From: Streptomyces sp. LUP30
GTDB lineage: Bacteria; Actinomycetota; Actinomycetes; Streptomycetales; Streptomycetaceae
DNA: 64,000 nucleotides
Assembly: GCF_001746365.1 (NCBI RefSeq)
Contig: NZ_MJAJ01000016.1
Span: forward strand, 61,832-125,831
Direction of reading: 5' to 3'
The notes beneath the pieces were generated by a model. The model saw nothing but the letters and a program-made list of their open reading frames with translations, did no database searches and had not been told where the DNA came from. The position numbers and the translations under genes were made by a program. Positions within the stretch are counted from its first letter, which is position 1. The number at the start of each line of letters is the position of its first letter. This document shows, piece by piece, positions 23,994-32,233 of this stretch.

Positions 23994-25334
23994 TCACGGA
24001 CTCCACGGGACGCGGTGTTCCGCGAGGTGGGCCAGGACGGCGTGGTTGGCCTCCCAGCCGTCCGGGAACTTCACCAGCGTCCCCAGCTGGACGGGCTCCG
24101 TCGACGGGTACTCGTCCAGCAGGTCGCCCACCCCCGCCCGGCACACCACCACACACGCGTGCCGGTGGCGGGAGGCCAGGACGCACAGGCGGCCCGTCTC
24201 CAGGTGGAAGGCCGTGGCGTCGGGGCGGCCGGAGAGCGGGTGCAGGATCACCGTGACGTCGAACTCCATGCCCTGCAGCCGGTTCGCCGTGTCCACGGTC
24301 ACGTCCGCCACGCCCAGCTCGGTCAGCGCCGCCCTCACCGCGGCCGCCTGGTCGCGATGCGCCGTGCCGACGGCGACCCGGCCGGCGGTCAGCGGGGTCG
24401 GGTCGGGGGAGCCGTCCGAGAGGGCCGCGCCGCCCCGGTCCAGGAGCCGCCGCACGACCGTGGCGACCGCCCGCACCGCCTCCGGATCGGTGCGCGGGGT
24501 GTGCCGGGCGGGCAGCTCCAGCAGGCCCCAGCCGGACTCCGCCGCCTCGTCGATCACCCGGTCGGCGCCCGAGCCGTCCGACGGGACGGCGAAGGACAGC
24601 AGGCGGTCGCCGTGGTCCGTCCCGCTGCGGAACGGCGTGTACGGGTAGAACGCGTCGGAGACCAGCGGCGCGGCGGACGCCGGGAGCCGCCAGGACACCG
24701 GCAGGCGGTGCTGCGGCAGCTGCGGGTTGTGGGCGAGCAGGGTCGACACCGCCGAGGCCGACGGGTCGTAGGACAGGCCCGCCCACTGCTCGCCGCCCAC
24801 GATCGAGAACGGGTCCAGCTGTCCCGGGTCGCCCACGAACAGCGCCCGCTCGAACAGCCCGGCCACGGCGAGCAGCCCGTCCGACCGCATCTGGTACGCC
24901 TCGTCCACGATCGCGTGCCGCCAGGGCTCGTCCACCTTCACATGCGCCCACTTGGCGGCGGTGGAGATCACCACCGGCAGCCCGGCCAGCTCCGCCGCCT
25001 TCGCCGACTTCCGTACGTTCGGCAGCCGCTCCAGCGCCTTGTCGTACGGGTCGGCGTCGCTGCTGTGCAGCCGGCCCACCGGCAGCTCGGGGTTCTTCCG
25101 GGCCAACCGCTCGACCAGGTCGTCCACTTGGGCGTTGGTCTGGGCGACCACCATCAACGAGCGTCCCGCTTCGGCGAGTTCGAGCGCGGCGCGGACGACG
25201 AGCGTGGACTTGCCGGCGCCCGGCGGGGAGTCGACGACGACCCCGCGCGCGGTGCCGTGCAGCGTGTCGCGCAGGATCGCGTCGGTGGCACGGGTCGCGG
25301 CGGTACCGGGGTCGAAGGCGGCCTCGGTGCTCAC
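23994..25334 (-). CDS. SF1 helicase/ATPase (Dna2/RecD2/Upf1-like)
   Basis: A 446-residue ATPase. Start GTG 25334 with AGGAGG 6-11 bases upstream; the stop of the preceding gene overlaps it by 4 bases (GTGA). Motif I is VVDSPPGAGKSTLVV at about residue 34, motif II AIVDEAYQM, motif III LFVGDPGQLDPF, the motif IV/V region VDTANRLQGMEFD, and motif VI LCVLASRHRHACVVV. These are the SF1 landmarks of the Upf1/Dna2 side. The core begins almost at the N-terminus, so the N-terminal barrel domains normally found in Dna2-like enzymes are absent. With the nuclease gene upstream it probably works on DNA ends or replication intermediates. Confidence 0.82.
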   Translation of the reverse strand: MSTEAAFDPGTAATRATDAILRDTLHGTARGVVVDSPPGAGKSTLVVRAALELAEAGRSLMVVAQTNAQVDDLVERLARKNPELPVGRLHSSDADPYDKALERLPNVRKSAKAAELAGLPVVISTAAKWAHVKVDEPWRHAIVDEAYQMRSDGLLAVAGLFERALFVGDPGQLDPFSIVGGEQWAGLSYDPSASAVSTLLAHNPQLPQHRLPVSWRLPASAAPLVSDAFYPYTPFRSGTDHGDRLLSFAVPSDGSGADRVIDEAAESGWGLLELPARHTPRTDPEAVRAVATVVRRLLDRGGAALSDGSPDPTPLTAGRVAVGTAHRDQAAAVRAALTELGVADVTVDTANRLQGMEFDVTVILHPLSGRPDATAFHLETGRLCVLASRHRHACVVVCRAGVGDLLDEYPSTEPVQLGTLVKFPDGWEANHAVLAHLAEHRVPWSP

Positions 25335-26965
25335 AGAAGGTCCTCCTGGGTGACGGAGTCGGGGGCCTCGGGCGTCTGCTCGCCGGGCGGCCCGCCGTGC
25401 GTCCACGGCGTCTCCTCCGGATCGGGCAGCTTGGCGCCGCCGCGCTGTTCGTGCTCGAAGAGCGTGAAGCAGAGCCGGTCGCCCTTCTCCGGCACGGACC
25501 CCGCCTCCGGCTCCTTGCCGCGCCCCATCTTGTCGACGATCCGCAGCACCAGCAGACCCTCACCGTCCGCGCCGTGCCCGCCGTCCACGCCGGCCGCACA
25601 GCCCTCGGCGTCCCAGCGCACGAACTCCGCCGCCTGCGGCTTGCCGCCGAGCGACCGGTACACCTTCGCCCGCTCCGCGAGATGCGGCAGGTCCTCCGTG
25701 CGGACGGTGACCAGAGGGCGCGGGCTCGGCCTCTTCCCCTCGCTGTACGCCATGACGACGTCGACGACCTCACCCGCGAACGCCTCTCCGGCGAGCCGCC
25801 GTGCCGCCATCACCAGCGGGTCGTCTAGCGCCTCCTGGGCCTCCAGGCGGGCCTGTTCGCGCTCGCGCGTGGCGAGCTTGTTCGCGGCGGTGACCGCGTC
25901 GTCCCGGCGCGGCTGCGGGGGCTCGCCGGCGACGACCCGGTCGCGGTGGCCGGTGAACGACCAGCGGTCGCGCGTCCACCGCTCCTCGACGTGCGCGCCC
26001 TCCGGCAGCGACCGCAACAGATCGAGGCCGCGCCACACCGCGTCCCAGGTGGGCAGCGTCCGGCTGCTCACCAGCGCGCGGATCTCCCCCTCGGCGGCGG
26101 TGAGCGCGCCCAGCCGGTCGTCGGCCTGCAGCCCGTCCTCGGCGGCGGCCAGGGCGGTGCGCGCACGGTCGTAACGCTCGATGGCCGGCGCGAGCAGCCT
26201 GTTGTCGAACGCCGGGTCGGTCGCCGGACCGGCCGGCGGGCACAGCAGTTGGCCGTCCGCGTCCCGTGCCAGCTCCGCCCGCAGCGCCGCCTGCGCGCCC
26301 GTCTCGCCCGCCGGGGGGTCGATCCAGGCGAGCAGGGCCCCGAGGTGCTGGTCCTCCAGGGTGGACTGGCCCGTGGCCCAGTGCCGGCCCAGCAGCTCCG
26401 TCACGGCCTGCAGCAGGGAGGAGCCGGGCACCCGGGACCGCTCCCCGAAGTGGGTCAGCCACCGCCCGAGCAGCGGCACGCGCGGGGGCGCGGGATACGG
26501 CGTCTGCGGATCCTGCTCCGCCGTCCGCCGGAACCGGGTGGAGCGGCCGAGGAGGCGCACGTAGTCGACGCCCGCGCGGCTGGGGACGATCAGCTGGGGC
26601 GCGTCGGCGCACAGTTCGACCTCGACCTTGACGCGCTTACCGGTCTCCGGGTCGGTCTCGTTGCGCTCCGCGGCCTCCACGACGTCGGCGTACGAGTCGA
26701 TGTAGGGCAGCACGATGTCGGCCAGTTCGGCGAGGAACGCGAACCGCAGGTCGCGGTCGCGCGGCTGCGGCACGACGAGCAGGCGCGGCGCGTGCCGGTC
26801 GGTGCCTACCAGTGCGCCCAGCGGGGCGCCGGCCTCACCGGCGGTGGTCAGCGGCACGAAGACGAGCGGCCGCTCCGACAGACGCCGGTGGCGGACGGTG
26901 GCGGTGGGCTGGGCGCGTCCGGTGGCGACGGCCTCCAGCCGGGCGAGGGTGGCGATCAGCGACAC
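25331..26965 (-). CDS. Large protein of unknown function in the nuclease-helicase operon
   Basis: A 544-residue protein from GTG 26965; another GTG at 27004 is in frame and neither has a strong ribosome site. The start lies inside the end of the nuclease gene (10-base overlap), and its stop overlaps the helicase start by 4 bases, so all three are coupled. No catalytic motif is visible. The N-terminal half is mixed alpha/beta (LVFVPLTT, RLLVVPQPRDRDLR), and a charged helical stretch lies at about 380-420. Near the C-terminus, LLVLRIVDKMGRGKEPEAG followed by GDRLCFTLFEHE looks like a small beta-barrel. That would resemble the barrel which precedes motif I in Dna2-type helicases. Confidence 0.7.
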   Translation of the reverse strand: MSLIATLARLEAVATGRAQPTATVRHRRLSERPLVFVPLTTAGEAGAPLGALVGTDRHAPRLLVVPQPRDRDLRFAFLAELADIVLPYIDSYADVVEAAERNETDPETGKRVKVEVELCADAPQLIVPSRAGVDYVRLLGRSTRFRRTAEQDPQTPYPAPPRVPLLGRWLTHFGERSRVPGSSLLQAVTELLGRHWATGQSTLEDQHLGALLAWIDPPAGETGAQAALRAELARDADGQLLCPPAGPATDPAFDNRLLAPAIERYDRARTALAAAEDGLQADDRLGALTAAEGEIRALVSSRTLPTWDAVWRGLDLLRSLPEGAHVEERWTRDRWSFTGHRDRVVAGEPPQPRRDDAVTAANKLATREREQARLEAQEALDDPLVMAARRLAGEAFAGEVVDVVMAYSEGKRPSPRPLVTVRTEDLPHLAERAKVYRSLGGKPQAAEFVRWDAEGCAAGVDGGHGADGEGLLVLRIVDKMGRGKEPEAGSVPEKGDRLCFTLFEHEQRGGAKLPDPEETPWTHGGPPGEQTPEAPDSVTQEDLL

Positions 26966-28200
26966 GCGGGCACCGCCCCGGCGGTCGGCGTCAGCCCGCT
27001 CCACGGAGCGGCCGCCGGCTCGGCGCGCGAGGAGGCCGCGTCCAGCGCCTCGGCCCGCAGTCCGGCCGCTCTGCGCAGTGCGGCCACCGCCGGGTCCCGA
27101 GGGTCGCCGATCTCGCCGCGCGCCGCCGCCAGCACGTCCTCGACCGTCGTCAGCGCGCCCAGTTCGGCCCGCACGGACCGGCCCAGGGAGGTCACCGCGC
27201 CGGCCGCGCGGGAGCGGTCACGGCAGTGGAACGCCAGCTCGCAGGCGGCCAGGCATTCTGGCGCGTACGTCGCCGCGACCGACTCGACGGCCGCCGTGAG
27301 CTGTTCGGCGGGCAGCTCGGGGGAGAAACAGACGCCCTGGGGAAGGGCGTCGGCGATGTCCTGGATCCGGGTGAGACGGGCCAGCTGGCGGCTGGTGACC
27401 GCCCGCTGCTTGCGCACGTCCACGGCGGAGGCGGTGGGCAGGTTGGAGAAGTCCTTGGGGCAGACGAGCAGCACGCGGTGGCGCACGCGCGGGGCCGGGT
27501 CGAGGCGGGCGGCGACCTCCTCCAGGGCCAGCACGTAGACGGCGGCCTGCCGGGCGGCGGCGCCGACCTTGGCCGGGTCCGCCGACCCGTCCAGCATCGG
27601 GAAGGACTTGATCTCCACGACCGTCCAGCTGCCGTCCGGGTGCACCACCACGGCGTCCGGCTCCAGGAAGGCGGCGGAGCCCGCGACGTCGAGCGCGAGC
27701 ATGGGGTGGTCGAGGAGCGTCCAGCCGCCGGCCGCCGCGGTGGCCTCGCGCAGTGCGAGCGCCGTGCGGGCGGTGCGGCCCTCGGGGCCGATCGCGGACA
27801 GCTCGGGCACGGCCGCGTCGACGGGCGGCGCCGCCGCCGGGTCCAGCCGTTCGTGCACCAGCCGCAGCAGTTCGGCGCCGCCGTCCGCCTTCACCTTCGC
27901 CTCGAAGGCGTTGCCGCGGGTCAGGGCGAACTGCGACTGCCCGAAGGCCGAGGGCGAGCCCAGCGCGCCGGCCAGCGCCGCCTTGTCGACCCCCGCGCCG
28001 TCGAGAATCGCGCGCCGCTTGCAGCCCGGGTTCGCGGCGAGCGCCGCGAGGGCCCGGGCGTCCAGCGCCTTGGCCGGTACGTCGGGACCGCGCAGCTCAG
28101 CGAGCCGCTGCCGGAGCGCCGTCCCCCGCGTCCGAGGGAGAGGCGTCGGGCTCGGCTCCGGGCCGGTGCCGTGACTCGCGCTGCCGTGGAATTCGCTCAC
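26956..28200 (-). CDS. RecB-family PD-(D/E)XK nuclease with Cas4-like Fe-S cysteines
   Basis: A 414-residue protein counted from GTG 28200 (TTG 28230 is an alternative; no good ribosome site for either). The nuclease core shows an Asp in LEPDAVVVHPDG (D182), ExK in TVVEIKSF (E196, K198) and the RecB QxxxY motif RQAAVYVL (Q218, Y222). Four cysteines frame it: C60 in NPGCKRR, then C316, C320 and C326 in ECLAACELAFHCRDR, the arrangement that holds a 4Fe-4S cluster in Cas4, AddB and Dna2. Its 5' end overlaps the PAP2 gene by 104 bases. First gene of a three-gene coupled operon. Likely a DNA end-processing exonuclease. Confidence 0.82.
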   Translation of the reverse strand: MSEFHGSASHGTGPEPSPTPLPRTRGTALRQRLAELRGPDVPAKALDARALAALAANPGCKRRAILDGAGVDKAALAGALGSPSAFGQSQFALTRGNAFEAKVKADGGAELLRLVHERLDPAAAPPVDAAVPELSAIGPEGRTARTALALREATAAAGGWTLLDHPMLALDVAGSAAFLEPDAVVVHPDGSWTVVEIKSFPMLDGSADPAKVGAAARQAAVYVLALEEVAARLDPAPRVRHRVLLVCPKDFSNLPTASAVDVRKQRAVTSRQLARLTRIQDIADALPQGVCFSPELPAEQLTAAVESVAATYAPECLAACELAFHCRDRSRAAGAVTSLGRSVRAELGALTTVEDVLAAARGEIGDPRDPAVAALRRAAGLRAEALDAASSRAEPAAAPWSGLTPTAGAVPACR

Positions 28201-29050
28201 CCGTGGAAGTCTGGCATCCGCCACTGACAATCGAGGCCGATGTGTCCGTGGAGGCCGCCGGGACCAACGGGACCCGGGCCGTGAACCACACCCGGGCGCG
28301 GTCCGCGCCGCGCATCACCAGCGGGGTCAGCAGCAGGCCGACGCCCATCACGGCCGCGCCCGCGACCGCGTCGAGGAAGTAGTGGTTGGCGGTGCCCATC
28401 ACCACGAGCGTCGTCACCAGCGGGTAGACGACGCCCGCCGTCTTCGCCGTGCGCGTGCCGCCGTGCCGCCACAGCATCACGCCGCACCACAGGGCCCAGC
28501 CCACGTGCAGGCTCGGCATGGCGGCGTACTGGTTGGTCATCCCGCCCATGCCGCGCGGCGCGCTCGCCTCGCCGCCCCACCAGCCGTACGAGCTGTACTG
28601 GGCCATGGTGTCCACGAAGCCGTGGCTCGCCGACAGCAGCCGGGGCGGGCAGGTGGGCATCAGCGTGAAGCCGATGAGGCCCATGAAGGTGGACGCCATC
28701 AGCCAGGTGCGGGCCGCCCGGTAGTGCAGCGTCCGCGACCGGAACAGCCAGACCAGGATCGCGGGAGTGACCAGGTAGTGCAGCGACGCGTACCAGAAGT
28801 CGGCCGGTACGCCGATCCAGGCGTGGGCCGTGAACAGGCGGTTCAGCGGGTGTTCGGCGTTGAGGTAGAAGACCTTCTCCACGCGCAGGATCGCCAGACC
28901 GTGGTCGACGGCGGTGGAGACGTCACCGCGTGCGAGCAGCCGGCCCGCCGAGTAGCAGAGGTACACCAGCACCAGCAGGGGCAGCTCGGTCCACCAGCGC
29001 AGCCGCGTCCGCGGGGCCGCCTCGGTGCCTGGTGTCTCGGTCTGCGGCAT
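28097..29050 (-). CDS. PAP2-superfamily membrane phosphatase (inositol-phosphoryl transferase type)
   Basis: A 317-residue protein with five to six membrane helices. Start ATG 29050 with GGGGAGG 8-14 bases upstream. The active-site loops are of the AUR1/inositol-phosphotransferase form: MPTCPPRLL, MPSLHVGWALW (active-site His) and ANHYFLDAVAG (His and Asp). After the last helix a basic, low-complexity tail of about 55 residues reaches into the nuclease gene. It probably transfers or hydrolyses a phosphate head group on a lipid at the membrane. Sharing of sequence with the nuclease gene suggests co-transcription, not necessarily shared function. Confidence 0.85.
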   Translation of the reverse strand: MPQTETPGTEAAPRTRLRWWTELPLLVLVYLCYSAGRLLARGDVSTAVDHGLAILRVEKVFYLNAEHPLNRLFTAHAWIGVPADFWYASLHYLVTPAILVWLFRSRTLHYRAARTWLMASTFMGLIGFTLMPTCPPRLLSASHGFVDTMAQYSSYGWWGGEASAPRGMGGMTNQYAAMPSLHVGWALWCGVMLWRHGGTRTAKTAGVVYPLVTTLVVMGTANHYFLDAVAGAAVMGVGLLLTPLVMRGADRARVWFTARVPLVPAASTDTSASIVSGGCQTSTGERIPRQRESRHRPGAEPDASPSDAGDGAPAAAR

Positions 29051-29271
29051 CCGATCGCCTCCCCCTTCTTGTCTGTGTCGTCGCTGCGGCGCCGGTGGCG
29101 CGGGACAGGCCACTTTACGGCGTGTGCATGAGCCGGCGATGAGCGCCCCGGATCTCAAAGACGCGGGGATCGCCCGTCGGGTTGCCCCTGTTCAGGGTGA
29201 GCGATGATGGAGGGGATCGGCCCCTGATCTCTCCCCTGGTTCGTCCCGGGGTTCTCCCGGAAAGGTCCCCC

Positions 29272-29865
29272 ATGGCACCGCGCATCCTGCTGGCCCGGCA
29301 CGGACAGACGGAGTGGTCGCTGTCCGGCAAGCACACCGGCAGGACCGATGTGCCCCTCCTGGAAGAGGGACGCAGGGGCGCGAAACTGCTGGGCGAGCGG
29401 CTGCACCGGGCGCCTCACGAGGGCATCGCGGGAGTGGAGACACGCACCAGCCCGCTGGTCCGCGCGCGGGAGACGTGCGAGCTCGCCGGCTTCGGGGAAC
29501 GCGCCACGACCTGGGACACCCTCATGGAGTGGGACTACGGCGCTTACGAGGGCATGACCCCCGCCGAGATCCAGGCCGTCCGGCCCGGCTGGCTCATCTG
29601 GCGCGACGGCGTCCCCGAGGGCGAGACCCTCGCCGAGGTGACGGCCCGCGCGGACGAGGTCGTCGCCTGGGCCCGCTCGGCCGACCGGGACGTCCTGGTC
29701 TTCGCCCACGGTCACATCCTCCGCTCCATCGGTGCACGCTGGCTGGGTCTGCCGCTGGACTTCGCGGCGCGGATCCGCCTGAACCCGACGTCGCTGTCGG
29801 TGCTGGGCTGGGCGTACGGCGAACCGGCGATCGAGAGCTGGAACGACCTCGGCCACCTCGCCTAG
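29272..29865 (+). CDS. Histidine phosphatase family protein
   Basis: A 197-residue cytoplasmic phosphatase/mutase. Start ATG 29272 with GGAAAGG 6-12 bases upstream. The catalytic RHG motif is ILLARHGQTEWS, with the partner Arg in TSPLVRARETCELAG, Glu in MEWDYGAYEGMT and the second His in VLVFAHGHILR. Length and motifs fit the phosphoglycerate-mutase-like branch that acts as a general acid phosphatase. Divergent from the PAP2 gene across 221 bases. Substrate unknown. Confidence 0.9.
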   Translation: MAPRILLARHGQTEWSLSGKHTGRTDVPLLEEGRRGAKLLGERLHRAPHEGIAGVETRTSPLVRARETCELAGFGERATTWDTLMEWDYGAYEGMTPAEIQAVRPGWLIWRDGVPEGETLAEVTARADEVVAWARSADRDVLVFAHGHILRSIGARWLGLPLDFAARIRLNPTSLSVLGWAYGEPAIESWNDLGHLA

Positions 29866-29914
29866 CGGCAGGGCCCGGGCCGGGCCGTAGCGGCCGCCGC
29901 CGTCCGCGCCGCCC

Positions 29915-29956
29915 CTGACCCGCCGTCTCTGACCCGCCGTCTCTGACCCGCAGTCC
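29915..29956. repeat. 14-bp tandem repeat, three copies
   Basis: CTGACCCGCCGTCT twice in perfect tandem (29915-29942) and a third diverged copy beginning CTGACCCGCAGTCC. It lies between the convergent ends of the histidine phosphatase and HTH-TPR genes. Confidence 0.85.
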
Positions 29957-29988
29957 CCGGCCCACCGGGAGACACCACCGGGTGTTCC

Positions 29989-31449
29989 TCAGGGCATCCG
30001 CGGTGTCGAGGCGTGCCGCTCCAGGAACGCCGAGACGCCCCCGGCGCGCCGGTGCGGCAGCAGCACCCTGGCCGTTCCCGCCAGCATCGTCTGGATCCGG
30101 GACGACTGGACCTGGTCCAGCAGGTCCAGGACCCGCATCCCGGCGACCGCGGCCTCGTCGGGCCGCCCCCCGCGCGCGAGGTCGTCCGCGAACTCGGCCG
30201 TGTACAGGGCGATGTTGCGGGTGAAGTGCGGGTCCTGCAGCTCTGCCGCCCGCCTGGCGTGCCGGGCCGCGCGCGGCCACTCGCCCAGGGTGGACCAGCA
30301 CTGGGCGGTGAGCCCCTCCAGTTCGGCCTCGCCGTAGAAGCTCATCCACTCGGGGTCGTGGTCGCACGGGCCCCGGTCGTAGAGGACCTGCGCGCGCACC
30401 AGGGCCTGTTCGCAGCCGGCCCGGTCGGCGAGCCCGGCCCAGCCGCCCGCCTCGCGCAGCGCGAGCAGCGACATCAGACGGGGCGAGCCCAGCGGGCGGG
30501 CGACGCGCTGCGCGGCCTGCGCGGCCCGCACGGCCTCGCGGGGACGGCCGGCGTCCCGGGCGAGGAACGCGGTGTTGCAGAAGGCGTGCGCCTCCAGCGC
30601 CGGGTCCCCGGTCATCCGCGCGGTCGCCAGGGCCTCGGCGTAGTGCGAGCGGGCGTCGTCGAAGCGGCCCGAGTCGTGGGCGAGCCAGCCCACGGAGATG
30701 GCGAGCTCCCCGGCGCCGGAGTGGAGCCGGTCGGCCGTCGTCTGCCGGGTGGTCCCGGCGTCCAGCAGCGCGTAGGCGGCGCGCAGCGGAGCGGCCGCGC
30801 GCCGGTAGAGGCCGTCGGCCCCGTGCCGGTCGTCCAGCAGCCGGATCCTGCGGACCGCTTCTTCGAGGGCGCCCGCCTCGCTCGTCCCCGCGCGGCGCGC
30901 GGGACGCGCGGCGGTGGACGCGTCGTGGGCGAACCCGAAGGGGCCCAGGGCGGCGACGGCCATCGTGGCGCCTCCGCCGGTCATGAATGCGCGACGCAGC
31001 ACGTCGCTCTCCTCGTGGTCGTGGTGCGTGTCGTACGGGTTCTGCGTGTCATACGGCTCGTGCGCTCCACTCGTCTCACCCGTGTCCTGCTCGTCACTCG
31101 TGATGCGCGCGGGCTGAAGGAAGTGCGCGCGGGGCGCTTCCTCGGCGGTGCGCGCCCCCCGGCCGCGAACGGTCGAGCGAAGTGCGAAACCGAGGTCGGT
31201 GAGCGTGCGGCCGGGGAACATGTGCAGGAACACCCGCTCGTACGCGTAGTTGGGGCAGCGGATCTCACCGGCCTCGACCCGCCCGATGTAGCGCGCGTCG
31301 CAACTGACCCGCTCGCCGATGTCGCGCGCGGCCCGCCGCACGAGTGCGGCGAACTCGGCCGGTGAGCGCTGTCCGCGCAGCTGTCGGAAGGCGAGGTTGG
31401 GCCGTGGTGGCCGGTCGGGCCGAGGTGGGGTCAGCGTTGACGACGCCAT
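29989..31449 (-). CDS. HTH-TPR transcriptional regulator (NsdA-like architecture)
   Basis: A 486-residue protein from ATG 31449 with AGAGG 9-13 bases upstream. The N-terminal helix-turn-helix is XRE-like (about 20-75; FAALVRRAARDIGERV, RYIGRVEAGEIRCPNYAYERV). A Thr/Asp/Glu-rich linker follows, with a DTQNPYDTHHDH stretch. Then comes an odd LRRAFMTGGGATMAVAALG segment (about 150-170) resembling a twin-arginine signal in mid-protein. TPR-like helical repeats fill about 190-480 (ISVGWLAHDSGRFDDARSHY, AHAFCNTAFLARDAGRPREA). The layout matches Streptomyces regulators of the NsdA kind that modulate differentiation and antibiotic production. Divergent from a prim-pol-like gene. Confidence 0.75.
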   Translation of the reverse strand: MASSTLTPPRPDRPPRPNLAFRQLRGQRSPAEFAALVRRAARDIGERVSCDARYIGRVEAGEIRCPNYAYERVFLHMFPGRTLTDLGFALRSTVRGRGARTAEEAPRAHFLQPARITSDEQDTGETSGAHEPYDTQNPYDTHHDHEESDVLRRAFMTGGGATMAVAALGPFGFAHDASTAARPARRAGTSEAGALEEAVRRIRLLDDRHGADGLYRRAAAPLRAAYALLDAGTTRQTTADRLHSGAGELAISVGWLAHDSGRFDDARSHYAEALATARMTGDPALEAHAFCNTAFLARDAGRPREAVRAAQAAQRVARPLGSPRLMSLLALREAGGWAGLADRAGCEQALVRAQVLYDRGPCDHDPEWMSFYGEAELEGLTAQCWSTLGEWPRAARHARRAAELQDPHFTRNIALYTAEFADDLARGGRPDEAAVAGMRVLDLLDQVQSSRIQTMLAGTARVLLPHRRAGGVSAFLERHASTPRMP

Positions 31450-31705
31450 GGCCGGGTCCTCTCGTGCGAACCGTCGAACCATGCCGGAGCAGGGGTGACG
31501 TGTCCGTGTGGCACCCTTGTTCCCGGCGGGCAAGAACGTACCTGCTGTGATCGGGCCGTCACGCGGTGTTTGGCTACAAACCGGATATCTCATCCGGGAT
31601 CTGCCATGAACTGCCATCCTTTGCGGCGGACTTCCGCCGTAGCCCTTGACGCCGTGCGGCGTTGAACCTTGTGGACTACAGGCGGGCTGCGCGGTGGAGG
31701 CCGGG

Positions 31706-32098
31706 ATGGAGACCAGCCAGAGCAACGACCTTCGTACGTCGTCGGTGGCGGCGTGCGACCTAGTGACGGTGCCCACCCGTCAGGGGTTGGAGGCGGTCGA
31801 CATCCTGCGAAGGGCGTCGTCGGCCGGGGACGGGATGGGACCCGTTCTGCACGACGACGGCGACGACACCCTCGGCTTCGTGGTGCCGGCCGGCACGGCG
31901 GCGGCCTGGGACGTACCGGGCAGCACCTGCACCGGGACCGACGGCGGTGGGCTGAGACTCGCCCCCGAGCCGCCGCCCCGGGGCTCGGACTGGCTGGTGC
32001 CGCCCGGAGAGGCGGACCTCGCGACGGACCCGGCGGTCCTGCGCCGCGCGCTGGGCGAGGCGGCCCGGCTGATCGAGGCGGCGGACAGCTGCCGGTGA
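31706..32098 (+). CDS. Small primase-polymerase-like protein divergent from HTH-TPR regulator
   Basis: A 130-residue protein from ATG 31706, with GGAGG 7-11 bases upstream. DTLGFVVPAGTAAAWDVPG, followed by RGSDWLVPPGEADLATDPAV, matches the short Streptomyces proteins annotated as bifunctional DNA primase/polymerase-like. It lacks any recognisable polymerase triad. It shares the pattern, not close sequence, with the product of 22724-23311. The upstream space shared with the regulator holds a CTGCCAT direct repeat spaced 10 bases (31601 and 31611). Confidence 0.62.
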   Translation: METSQSNDLRTSSVAACDLVTVPTRQGLEAVDILRRASSAGDGMGPVLHDDGDDTLGFVVPAGTAAAWDVPGSTCTGTDGGGLRLAPEPPPRGSDWLVPPGEADLATDPAVLRRALGEAARLIEAADSCR

Positions 32099-32233
32099 GG
32101 GCCCCCGCCGCCACGTGAGGCGAGGGGCCTCGCGCCGGCCCGCGCGAGCGGTCGCCCGCTCGCCCGCGCGCGTGTTGTGCGCCGGTGCCGACCGGGCGTA
32201 CCGGGAGCGCCGCCGGCCTGCGAAAATGCTGTC

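Noticed and set aside
26956..28200. Cas4-like nuclease considered as part of a CRISPR system
   Set aside because: No cas1/cas2, effector genes or repeats are present. The operon partner is a helicase, pointing to a RecB/Dna2-type role.
28201..28230. TTG 28230 as start of the nuclease gene
   Set aside because: No ribosome site, and the ten extra residues add nothing recognisable. GTG 28200 is equally weak but closer to the conserved part, so the start stays uncertain.
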